Below, in pieces: positions 28,397-36,053 of a stretch of DNA of 64,000 nucleotides. Made by a program: the position numbers and the translations under genes. The notes under the pieces were generated by a model, which ran no database searches, was not told the DNA's origin, and saw only the letters and a list, made by a program, of their open reading frames with translations. The stretch's first letter is position 1. The number at the start of each line of letters is the position of its first letter. Where the stretch lies: assembly GCA_022827625.1 (NCBI GenBank), contig JAJEIE010000022.1, positions 116,332-180,331 of the forward strand, in the 5' to 3' direction. Source of the stretch: Candidatus Poribacteria bacterium (lineage in GTDB: Bacteria > Poribacteria > WGA-4E > WGA-3G).

Positions 28397-29065
28397 ATGA
28401 AACTCAAATGTCAACAACCCAATGCCAATTGCCCACCCTATCACCACGAAGGGCGTTTCATCGCCGATAATGCCACGATCTGCGGTTTGCGCCCGGATAT
28501 GAAACGGTGTGCGCGGTGCATTGCCTTTCAGTCTCCTCGGTCCCCTGACTTCAGTGATGACTTAGAGCAGTTCGCTGCGATAACGCTTATTGAAAAGGGG
28601 CCCGCCTACGATCCATTTCACGAGAGTCGTGCGAGTTTTGGGACGTTCATCCGTCCGCATATCTGCTTGCGTCTGATGAATGAGAAGAAACGGGAAGTGA
28701 AGTATCAAGGTCGGATGGATTTCACTTCAGGTCCTGGAGAGGCTTTCTCTAGGGCGGATGACGACTTCCCTCAAGGCGTATCTGCGATAGAGACATATCC
28801 TGACTCGGGAGCCGCACATTTTACGGAGGTGGTCGCAGATGCGGCGGCACGCGAAGATTTTTTCGATGCCCTGCCGGAACTCGTTGCGTGTCTAACGCCG
28901 CGTGAACGCCAAGTTTTTGAATACCTTCGCACGGATGTGTCTCCGACCGCGATTGCTGCGCTACTGAAGTTGAGTAAAGGTCGCGTGAGCCAGTTGAGAA
29001 AGCAGGTGATAGAGAAACTCAGCGAAAAATGTCAAAAACGGGGATGGAGGTCCGAATCGATTTAA
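28397..29065 (+). CDS. Sigma-70-like regulator with N-terminal Cys cluster
   Basis: 222 residues. The C-terminal 60 residues are a clear sigma region 4 / helix-turn-helix: LTPRERQVFEYLRTDVSPTA then IAALLKLSKGRVSQLRKQ. A middle segment (about 52-98, FAAITLIEKGPAYDPFHESR and FGTFIRPHICLRLMNEKKRE) resembles sigma region 2.1-2.2. The N-terminus has Cys5, Cys12, Cys29, Cys38 and Cys41, spacing that would suit a metal or redox site. ECF sigma factors usually lack this. A strong AAAGGAG site precedes the ATG and a terminator follows. It could be a redox- or metal-sensing sigma factor; that function is inferred. Confidence 0.75.
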   Translation: MKLKCQQPNANCPPYHHEGRFIADNATICGLRPDMKRCARCIAFQSPRSPDFSDDLEQFAAITLIEKGPAYDPFHESRASFGTFIRPHICLRLMNEKKREVKYQGRMDFTSGPGEAFSRADDDFPQGVSAIETYPDSGAAHFTEVVADAAAREDFFDALPELVACLTPRERQVFEYLRTDVSPTAIAALLKLSKGRVSQLRKQVIEKLSEKCQKRGWRSESI

Positions 29066-29096
29066 CTTATGGAACATCTGAAAAAAGAGACGAAAC

Positions 29097-29148
29097 GCCC
29101 TATTCGCTGACGGAAAAACCTTCTGAAAATGTGAATAGGGCTTTTTTT
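29097..29148 (+). terminator. Intrinsic terminator after the sigma-like gene
   Basis: GCCCTATTC and GAATAGGGC form a 9-bp stem around a 33-base loop, followed by seven T. The rest of the 340-bp gap to the next gene holds a GGGCGGGG/CCCCGCCC hairpin (29234-29253) of dispersed-repeat type and no gene. Confidence 0.7.
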
Positions 29149-29407
29149 AAACAAAAAACGAAAACAAGCACCTGTTCCCTAACCCATTATAGTAAAGTCC
29201 ACAATCATTTTCATACGCTGCGCGGATCAAGAGGGCGGGGAGACCCCGCCCCTACGGATGTGTCAGGTGGCCCCACTATTATGAAGTGCTCACATATTTT
29301 GGGAAACTCTTATATCTCGACTCTCCACCTGAAATCTCCGTTGATTTCTCCCCCAAAAAGCGGTAAAATATTTAACAAAATATAGAAATGAAAAGGAGTT
29401 CCCTTTA

Positions 29408-31174
29408 ATGATACGACCACTGGTTCTGTTAATTTTTGCACTCGGCGTTGGAGTCTGCGCCGCTGTAGCGGCACCTTCAGATGCACCCGACACACCCCCA
29501 TGGAAACCCATAGGAAAATACACACACCCCGACATTCAAGAGAGTTCCGGTATCGTTACAAGCCAGCAGTTTGAAGGTGTTTATTGGACACTCAACGACT
29601 CCGGCAACCCTGCGACACTTTACGCTACAAAAATAGATGGTGAATTAATTCAAGAGATCGCTGTGCGTGGCTCAAACAACTTCGACTGGGAAGCACTCGG
29701 TATCGACTCACAAAACCGACTTTGGATCGGTGAAATTGGTAATAATAGTAGATTACGGCAAGATTTGAAGGTGATAGTTGTCTCAGAACCCGACCCATTC
29801 AAAGACACAGAGGTGGAGGTCATCGCGAGCTACCCGTATCAATACCCTAACGAGAACGTGGATGCTGAAGGACTCTTTATTGTGGGCGGCATCCCTTACA
29901 TCGTCTCTAAGGAACGAGAACGCGCCGTGCTTTACCGGTTTCCGACTCTGGAACCTGACGTGAAACAGGTTTTGGTGCGTGTCGGTGAATTCGCTGAAGC
30001 ACAATTCATAACAGGTGCCGGATTATCAGAAGACGGGACGCGGCTTGCTGTCTGTACTTACGACACGCTCTGGGTATATAACGGTGTAGCGAACGATTTA
30101 GCAGAAATGATCCAAGGCACACCGTGGCACTTACCGCACAGTTTTAGCGGGGAAGCTGTCTGTTTTGATGGCTACGATCTCGTTCTCACAAACGAGGGGC
30201 GCGACCTTTACCGTCTGCCACAATTTTGGTACGAGAAAGAGTTTCCACTGCCTCCAAAAGACACACAATCAATGGCTTTGCACCAAGGAAGAGAACATAG
30301 CTTAGCAGCTGAAATAGAAACGTACCGCGCAGCAGGGATAGATATAGGTGGGAGCCATACTGTACTGACAGAGGTAATTGCCGAAGCAGAACCCTCCTTA
30401 ACGGTTCCAATTGAAGTCCTACACGAAGATATTTATAGAATTGATGTGATGTTAACGCATGGCCCGGAATACGGACAGGTTGAACTCCATGCAAACGGCA
30501 CTGTGGTCGGGACACCTTACGATTGCTATGCCGCTGAACTGACAGCCGGGACGTTGGTTTCGTTTGGGTCGACACCGTTGAACGCTGGAACGAACCACAT
30601 CAAGTTTGGCATCGTCGGAAAGGCAGATGCGGCGACAGGCTACAAAATCGGTATCGATTCTTATCAGGTCCCGCACGCTTCACCGCTTGTTAAACACTAC
30701 ATGATACTGGGTCCGTTTCCCAGGACAGATGTTGAGACGATTGACAAGACGTTGACTCCGGGAAATCGGTTGGATCTGAAGGCAACTTACACAGATATGC
30801 ATGGCAGAGCGATTGAGTGGCGGGAAGCAACGACAGTCGGAGACGGTTTCCTCAATTTAGGCACAAATCTTGGTTTTGAGTCGGCAGCCGTTGGATATGC
30901 GCTGGTATATATCTACGCACCGGAAGCGACTGATTCTGTATTATTGCTCGGCAGTGATGACGGTGCAACTGTGTGGTTGAACGGCTCCGAAATCTACCGA
31001 ATCGACGCGAATCGTCCTCCAATACCGGATGAAGATGCCGTGCCGTGTCGACTCAATGCCGGTTGGAACGAGGTCTTGTGTAAAGTCAGTCAAGAGGGTT
31101 GGGGTTGGGGACTCTACCTACGGTTTACGGATGTAGATGGGGTTCTTAAGTATAACATCCGACCGGAAGAATAA
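29408..31174 (+). CDS. Secreted propeller-like protein with C-terminal lectin-like domain
   Basis: 588 residues with a signal peptide (MIRPLVLLIFALGVGVCAAVAA). Residues about 30-290 show repeated strand blades: SSGIVTSQQFEGVYWTLNDSG, NFDWEALGIDSQNRLWIGEIG, NVDAEGLFIVGG, ITGAGLSEDGTRLAVCTYD. This is the pattern of a beta-propeller of the type that compares observed and declared events (phytase-like or SdiA-regulated families), but the exact family is uncertain. The last 150 residues (YMILGPFPRTD, VLLLGSDDGATVWLNGSEIY, LNAGWNEVLCKVSQEGWGWG) resemble PA14/glycoside-associated domains found in Poribacteria and Planctomycetes. Probably extracellular. Confidence 0.7.
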   Translation: MIRPLVLLIFALGVGVCAAVAAPSDAPDTPPWKPIGKYTHPDIQESSGIVTSQQFEGVYWTLNDSGNPATLYATKIDGELIQEIAVRGSNNFDWEALGIDSQNRLWIGEIGNNSRLRQDLKVIVVSEPDPFKDTEVEVIASYPYQYPNENVDAEGLFIVGGIPYIVSKERERAVLYRFPTLEPDVKQVLVRVGEFAEAQFITGAGLSEDGTRLAVCTYDTLWVYNGVANDLAEMIQGTPWHLPHSFSGEAVCFDGYDLVLTNEGRDLYRLPQFWYEKEFPLPPKDTQSMALHQGREHSLAAEIETYRAAGIDIGGSHTVLTEVIAEAEPSLTVPIEVLHEDIYRIDVMLTHGPEYGQVELHANGTVVGTPYDCYAAELTAGTLVSFGSTPLNAGTNHIKFGIVGKADAATGYKIGIDSYQVPHASPLVKHYMILGPFPRTDVETIDKTLTPGNRLDLKATYTDMHGRAIEWREATTVGDGFLNLGTNLGFESAAVGYALVYIYAPEATDSVLLLGSDDGATVWLNGSEIYRIDANRPPIPDEDAVPCRLNAGWNEVLCKVSQEGWGWGLYLRFTDVDGVLKYNIRPEE

Positions 31175-31214
31175 GCGAAACCATTCTGGATTATTATTTC
31201 TGAAACTTTTGGGA

Positions 31215-32354
31215 CTATTGGCAGATTTCAGCAATCAAGGTATCTAAATTCACGAATTTGACTCGGATACCGTTATAGTCCCTTGTGAACGGGCGGTTTA
31301 TGTCATGGACGACGACGAAATTTTCACCATCTGGATATTGTCTGCGGAATGCCAGTACGGCGCGCGGCGAAAATCCTGAAGCGGCCCACTTGCACTCAAT
31401 ACTGATCGGTATATTCTGACGGTGTGCGAGCACGAAATCAATTTCATGCTCTCTTTTATTACGCCAATATCGGATCTCACGAGATTGCGTGTACGCCATA
31501 ATCTCATTGAGAACAAAGTGTTCCCACAGCGAACCGAGGTCCTCTTGCCGCAGCTGCGTCCATCCTCGGTAATAGCAGACAAATCCAGTGTCGAATCCAT
31601 ACACTTTTGGCGCAGCGACAATCTCGGTTGCACGATGCGTACTGAAAGGACGGATGATGTGCACGACAAAAGTCGCCTCCAGAATGGAGAGATAGTTTGA
31701 TATGGTCGTGCGACTTACCTCGCAGGGACGGGCAAAGCGCGAGGCTTCAAAGACCCCACCACTCTGTGCCATGAGGAACTCAGTGAATTTCTGAAAAGAA
31801 TACCGGCGTTCCAGTCGAAAAAGTTCTTGGATATCTTTTGCCCAGTAGGCATCTACCCACTCTTGAAATTCAGGCTCAGGGGGTTCATCCTCAAGAAAGA
31901 ACGGGGGTAATCCACCGTGCAACAGACGGTGGGGAATGTCTATCCGGTCAAAAGCCTTGAGGTCTGCCTTTATAATTGGCGTCAACCACAATTCAGACTT
32001 ACGTCCTGTAAGCGTATCCCGAAATTTTGTACTTGCACCAAGTGTTGATGAACCTGTGGCGACTATCTGAATCTGTGGATAATGATCGGCGGCAATTTTC
32101 AGCAATTCCGATGGATTTGGTAGCCGATGGATTTCATCAAGCACAATCCGTCCATTACCGATGCTGTCCAAAAATGCCTCTGGGTCGTCCATCAAGCGTC
32201 TGACGCGCGGTAATTCACAATCGAAGTACTCAATGTTGGCAAGGGTTTGGCACAAGCATGTTTTGCCGACACGTCGTACCCCGGATAACCATACGACTGA
32301 ACGGCGTTCCCAAGCGGTTTCGATTCGGTTGTGCCAAAATTCTCTATTTATCAT
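31215..32354 (-). CDS. AAA ATPase with DUF4143 (ATP-binding protein)
   Basis: 379 residues from ATG 32354; a longer reading from 32411 runs through a palindromic repeat and is less likely. Walker A is GVRRVGKT, Walker B RIVLDEIHRL, and VATGSSTLG is the sensor region of AAA_14 proteins. The C-terminal half is DUF4143, with a nuclease-like REIRYWRNKREHEIDFVL and ISIECKWA resembling the D-ExK core of PD-(D/E)XK enzymes. The family is common in prokaryotes, sometimes mobile, and its function is unclear. It stands alone, downstream of ileS on the same strand. Confidence 0.85.
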   Translation of the reverse strand: MINREFWHNRIETAWERRSVVWLSGVRRVGKTCLCQTLANIEYFDCELPRVRRLMDDPEAFLDSIGNGRIVLDEIHRLPNPSELLKIAADHYPQIQIVATGSSTLGASTKFRDTLTGRKSELWLTPIIKADLKAFDRIDIPHRLLHGGLPPFFLEDEPPEPEFQEWVDAYWAKDIQELFRLERRYSFQKFTEFLMAQSGGVFEASRFARPCEVSRTTISNYLSILEATFVVHIIRPFSTHRATEIVAAPKVYGFDTGFVCYYRGWTQLRQEDLGSLWEHFVLNEIMAYTQSREIRYWRNKREHEIDFVLAHRQNIPISIECKWAASGFSPRAVLAFRRQYPDGENFVVVHDINRPFTRDYNGIRVKFVNLDTLIAEICQ

Positions 32355-32366
32355 ACATCTATGGTA

Positions 32367-32418
32367 ACACATAGTGCTACTATGTGCAAGTAGAGTTGCA
32401 TATAGTAGCACTATGTGT
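32367..32418. repeat. Nested inverted repeat upstream of the AAA ATPase gene
   Basis: Two 23-bp arms (32367-32389 and 32396-32418) are complementary at 22 of 23 positions around a six-base centre. Each arm is itself a palindrome: CACATAGT-GCT-ACTATGTG in the left arm. A partial third copy (ACTTGCATATAGTAC, 32425-32440) follows. It looks like a multi-site operator or a cruciform; it sits just before the ATPase start. Confidence 0.75.
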
Positions 32419-32450
32419 CAAGTCCACTTGCATATAGTACGGTTTTCTAC

Positions 32451-35400
32451 TTAGACTTGCTCAACGCTTAGGGTTGCGGGTTCGCCGTTGAGTTTCTGTG
32501 CGACAATAAATGCGTTTCCGCTCGGAGACTCAACAACAGTTGTCGTTAAGGTCTCTTGCAGAATATAATCCCGATGCACCTGAAATGCCTCTTCAACAAG
32601 CGATGACGATGTTTCGAGACTGAGCTTAATCCGATCCGAGACGTTGAAATCGGCATCTTTGCGCATATTCTGGATCTTGTTGACGAGTTCGCGTGCTAAG
32701 CCTTCAAGCATCAGTTCGTGTGTCAGTTCCGTCGACAATGCGACGAATTTCCGGGCATCTACTTCCACAAAGAAACCCTCTCGGTTCTGCGTCTGTACGT
32801 CTATGTCTGACTGCTCAAGGGTGTACGTCTCTCCGTCTGCTTCAACCTGTAAACTGCCAGTAGTTTCCAGTTCCGACTTCAGTTGCATTGCATCTGCGGT
32901 CGCGAGTGCCTTCGCGATGGCTTGCACGCCTTTGCCGTACTTCGGTCCCAACGTTCTGAAGTTCGGCTTGAGTGTCACCTGTGCGAATGCGTCCAGATTC
33001 TCTACGAAGGCGATAGCCTTGACATTGAGTTCATCGTGGATGAGTTCAGACAGGCGGTTAACGGTCTCTTTTTCTGCATCGGAGAGCCCTCCAAGAGTGA
33101 ACTCAGCGAGCGGTTGACGTGTTTTAATGCCTGATTTGTTGCGTGCGGCATGCCCCATGCTGATGACCTCGCGTGTGAACACCATATCGGTTTCGAGTTG
33201 TGCGTCTTTGAACGGAGCATCTGCGACCGGATACTCGGCAAGATGGACACTCGGTGGTGCGTCAGAGTCAAGCGAACACACCAAGTTTCGGTAGAGTTCG
33301 TCCGACAGAAATGGCGTAAACGGTGCAGCGAGTTTCGCAACGGTTACGAGCACCTCATAAAGCGTTGCGTAAGCAGCCTGTTTGTCGGGTCCGGCTTCCG
33401 CACCCCAGAAACGGTCACGAGAACGACGGACGTACCAGTTACTGAGGTCGTCCACAAACGCTTCTATGGCGCGGGGTGCGTTTGTGAGATGGTAACTCTC
33501 CATGCTGTCGCGCACACTGTCAATGAGGGTATGGAGACGCGAGAGTATCCATCTGTCCACAGTAGCACGTTCTGCAACCGGCGGTGCATCTTGCAAGACA
33601 TCAATCTGCTCCAAGTTAGCATACATAACGAAGAAACTGTAGACGTTGTGAAGGGTTCCCATGAACTTCTTCAAAGCTTCATCAATCCCTTCCGGTTTGA
33701 AAGTGCGTGGTGTCCACGGTGTGGTTGCAGTGAACATATACCAACGCATCGCATCCGCGCCTTGCTTGTCGAGAATCGTCCATGGATCTACTGTGTTCCC
33801 CCGACTCTTACTCATCTTTTGACCGTCGGGTCCCATAATGAGTTCAAGGCAGAGGCAGTTTTTGTAAGCCGGTTTATCGTAGAGGAGTGTGCCGGTCGCC
33901 AAAAGGCTATAGAACCAACCGCGCGTCTGATCAATGGCTTCGGAGATAAAATCAGGGGGATATGTCTGTTCGAGCATCTCCTTGTTCTCGAAGGGGTAGT
34001 GCCACTGTGCCGTGTGTGCACATCCAGAATCGAACCAACAGTCAATTACATCTTGCACGCGATGCATTGTACCGCTGCACTTGTCGCAGGTGAGAACAAC
34101 GTCGTCCACATAGGGACGGTGGAGTTCGATATCGTCTGGAACGTTTGTGCTGAGTTCCTTCAGTTCGGCGATACTACCGACGCAGTGTTGATGTCCACAG
34201 TCATCGCAGACCCAGACGGGTAAGGGTGTTCCCCAATAACGCTCTCGACTCAATCCCCAGTCGATGTTGTTTTCCAACCAGTTGCCGAACCGTCCGTCCT
34301 TGAGATGCTCTGGATACCAGTTGATTTGCTGGTTGTGCTTGAGCATCTGGTCTCGGATGGCGGTCGTGCGGATAAACCACGATTCACGCGCATAGTAAAG
34401 CAGTGGGTTATCACACCGCCAGCAGAACGGATATTGGTGGGTATATTCGGTAGCCTTGAACAACAAGCCGCGTTCGTCTAAGTTCTCAATGATTTTCGGA
34501 TCGGCATCCTTGACGTATTCGCCTGCCCACGGTTCTTTAACCTCTGGAACGAATTTTCCATCGGCACCTACTAATTGCACGAGTGGCATGTTATGCTTCT
34601 GTCCGATCTCAAAGTCATCTTGCCCGAAAGCGGGTGCGATATGGACCAAGCCGCTCCCCTCTGTCGTGGTTACGAAATCGGCTGTGACAATGTAGTGGGC
34701 TTTTTCCGAGTGCTGCCCACTGTCAAACAACGGTTCGTATTCCCAATTACGGAGGTCTTTACCTTTGTAATTTTCGACGACTTTCCAACCCCCCATGCCC
34801 CCCTTATCAAGGGAGGTGAGTTCATCACCAAATAGACTGGGTATACACTCTTTCGCGAGGATGAGGCGTTGTTCGTTATGTTCAACAGCGACGTAATTGT
34901 AATCCTCACCGACAGCGACGGCAACGTTAGATGGTAACGTCCACGGGGTCGTCGTCCAGACGAGTAGATAGGTGTTCTCCTGATTTTTCAACGGGAAGCG
35001 GACGAAGATTGATGGGTCGGCGACCTCTTGATAGCCGAGCGCAACTTCGTGGCTTGCTAAGGTTGTGCCGCACCGATAGCAGTAGGGTTGTACCTTATGT
35101 CCCTGATATAGGAGTTCCTTATCCCACGCCTGTCGGAGGACCCACCAGACGCTTTCGATGTAGTCGTTTGACAGTGTGATATAGGCATCATCAAGGTTGA
35201 CCCAGTACGCAATGCGCTCTGTCATCCGTTGCCAATCCTGTTTATATTCAAACACGTTCTCTTTACATTTTTCGATAAAGTTCTGAACGCCGTAAGCCTC
35301 CAGTTCGGCTTTGTTTTTGATATCGAGTTGTTTTTCGACCTGATATTCAACGGGGAGTCCGTGTGTGTCCCAGCCTGCTTTACGGTGGACGTAATGTCCC

Positions 35401-35636
35401 GTCATTGTCTTGTATCGGCAAACGGCATCTTTCATAACACGTGCGAGGACGTGATGTACACCGGGGGGTGCGTTCGCAAATGGGGGTCCCTCTAAGAAGA
35501 CGAAAGGGGGCGCGTCCTTGCGGACTTCCATGCTCTTCTGAAAGATGTCATTCTCACGCCAGAACTCTAAAGTCTGTTTTTCCTTCTCAGCAAACGTGAA
35601 TTGGGGTGATACCTCTTTAAACATTTTTTTAACCAT
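32451..35636 (-). CDS. ileS: Isoleucyl-tRNA synthetase
   Basis: 1061 residues, class I synthetase. The HIGH region reads GPPFANAPPGVHHVLARV, so HIGH is replaced by GVHH, a variant seen in some IleRS. KMSKS is intact in GQKMSKSRGN. The editing domain contains WTTTPWTLPSN, and a segment CxxC/CxxC (VCDDCGHQHC, TCDKCSG) suggests zinc. It charges tRNA-Ile and edits Val-tRNA. Residues near 275-285 (LDKGGMGGWK) come from an inserted dispersed repeat. AGGAGG lies just before the first ATG; the Met five codons in has more usual spacing. A leader with attenuator features precedes it. Confidence 0.96.
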   Translation of the reverse strand: MVKKMFKEVSPQFTFAEKEKQTLEFWRENDIFQKSMEVRKDAPPFVFLEGPPFANAPPGVHHVLARVMKDAVCRYKTMTGHYVHRKAGWDTHGLPVEYQVEKQLDIKNKAELEAYGVQNFIEKCKENVFEYKQDWQRMTERIAYWVNLDDAYITLSNDYIESVWWVLRQAWDKELLYQGHKVQPYCYRCGTTLASHEVALGYQEVADPSIFVRFPLKNQENTYLLVWTTTPWTLPSNVAVAVGEDYNYVAVEHNEQRLILAKECIPSLFGDELTSLDKGGMGGWKVVENYKGKDLRNWEYEPLFDSGQHSEKAHYIVTADFVTTTEGSGLVHIAPAFGQDDFEIGQKHNMPLVQLVGADGKFVPEVKEPWAGEYVKDADPKIIENLDERGLLFKATEYTHQYPFCWRCDNPLLYYARESWFIRTTAIRDQMLKHNQQINWYPEHLKDGRFGNWLENNIDWGLSRERYWGTPLPVWVCDDCGHQHCVGSIAELKELSTNVPDDIELHRPYVDDVVLTCDKCSGTMHRVQDVIDCWFDSGCAHTAQWHYPFENKEMLEQTYPPDFISEAIDQTRGWFYSLLATGTLLYDKPAYKNCLCLELIMGPDGQKMSKSRGNTVDPWTILDKQGADAMRWYMFTATTPWTPRTFKPEGIDEALKKFMGTLHNVYSFFVMYANLEQIDVLQDAPPVAERATVDRWILSRLHTLIDSVRDSMESYHLTNAPRAIEAFVDDLSNWYVRRSRDRFWGAEAGPDKQAAYATLYEVLVTVAKLAAPFTPFLSDELYRNLVCSLDSDAPPSVHLAEYPVADAPFKDAQLETDMVFTREVISMGHAARNKSGIKTRQPLAEFTLGGLSDAEKETVNRLSELIHDELNVKAIAFVENLDAFAQVTLKPNFRTLGPKYGKGVQAIAKALATADAMQLKSELETTGSLQVEADGETYTLEQSDIDVQTQNREGFFVEVDARKFVALSTELTHELMLEGLARELVNKIQNMRKDADFNVSDRIKLSLETSSSLVEEAFQVHRDYILQETLTTTVVESPSGNAFIVAQKLNGEPATLSVEQV
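34785..34821. repeat. Short repeat inserted in the ileS reading frame
   Basis: CCCCCCATGCCCCCCTTATC followed by AAGGGAGG is a REP-like palindromic motif (CCCCCTTATCAAGGG core) found intergenically in many genomes. Here it is in frame in ileS and is translated as LDKGGMGGWK between conserved parts of the editing domain. Confidence 0.7.
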
Positions 35637-35712
35637 TCGCCTCCTGGGCTATTTGCTTTCCGCTGACCGTTATTCGCGATAAGCGGTTCGCGATGGGCAG
35701 TACGCCTTATAT

Positions 35713-35755
35713 AAAAAAACACCCACACCGAAATTGTCCATTTCAGTGATGGGCG
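35713..35755 (-). terminator. Intrinsic terminator in the ileS leader (attenuator)
   Basis: On the minus strand, the left arm 35755-35740 and right arm 35734-35720 pair over about 15 bp (one bulge, two wobbles) around loop GGACA, followed at once by seven T (35719-35713). It lies between the leader peptide stop and ileS. The left arm can instead pair with 35797-35789. Confidence 0.85.
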
Positions 35756-35785
35756 TCGGAATAAAAACTGTGTATCTGTCAGCAA

Positions 35786-35932
35786 TTAGCCCACCACAGC
35801 ACGACGGATAGCAATAATAATGGATATGGCGCGCAGTGCCACGACAGCACGCAGGCTATCTGGGTGTAAGGCGGTGTTGCGCAGAGATTCCTCATATTGC
35901 GATGTCGATGTGGTAAGCGATTTTTTGTCCAT
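35786..35932 (-). CDS. Candidate leader peptide of ileS (48 codons, Ile-rich end)
   Basis: ATG at 35932, stop TAA at 35788-35786. The peptide begins MDKKSLTTSTSQYEESLRNT and ends with ALRAISIIIAIRRAVVG. Five of eight consecutive codons near the end are isoleucine (ATA, ATT, ATT, ATT, ATC). In attenuated amino-acid operons such runs make the ribosome stall when the cognate charged tRNA is scarce. Here the downstream gene is isoleucyl-tRNA synthetase, which fits exactly. The last codons (GTG GTG GGC, 35797-35789) are complementary to the left arm of the following terminator. The Shine-Dalgarno is weak (ACGAGAC). Confidence 0.75.
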   Translation of the reverse strand: MDKKSLTTSTSQYEESLRNTALHPDSLRAVVALRAISIIIAIRRAVVG

Positions 35933-36012
35933 GTCTCGTTTCAATGACGTGTGATATTGTGAATGTGGCGACTTTTCTTGAACTTATCCTATAAATGTCT
36001 CCTTGCTTAATT

Positions 36013-36041
36013 ATAATACTATATTCTATAAGGGATGTCAA
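36013..36041 (-). promoter_or_regulatory. Sigma70 promoter of the ileS leader
   Basis: Minus strand TTGACA (36041-36036), 17-bp spacer, TATTAT (36018-36013); an overlapping TATAAT at 36015-36010 has 20-bp spacing. It starts about 75 bp upstream of the leader ORF and immediately downstream of the TonB receptor stop. Confidence 0.8.
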
Positions 36042-36053
36042 GTATTTTTTCGT

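Noticed and set aside
32355..32411. Longer N-terminus for the AAA ATPase starting at 32411
   Set aside because: The added 19 residues are encoded by the palindromic repeat and do not resemble the family's N-terminus.
33150..34223. A 357-codon open frame on the plus strand opposite ileS
   Set aside because: It lies entirely antisense to the conserved ileS coding sequence, has no recognisable domain and has low-complexity codon-shadow composition.
35637..36012. T-box riboswitch upstream of ileS
   Set aside because: The conserved T-box sequence AGGGTGGNACCGCG is absent; the leader peptide and terminator explain the region better.
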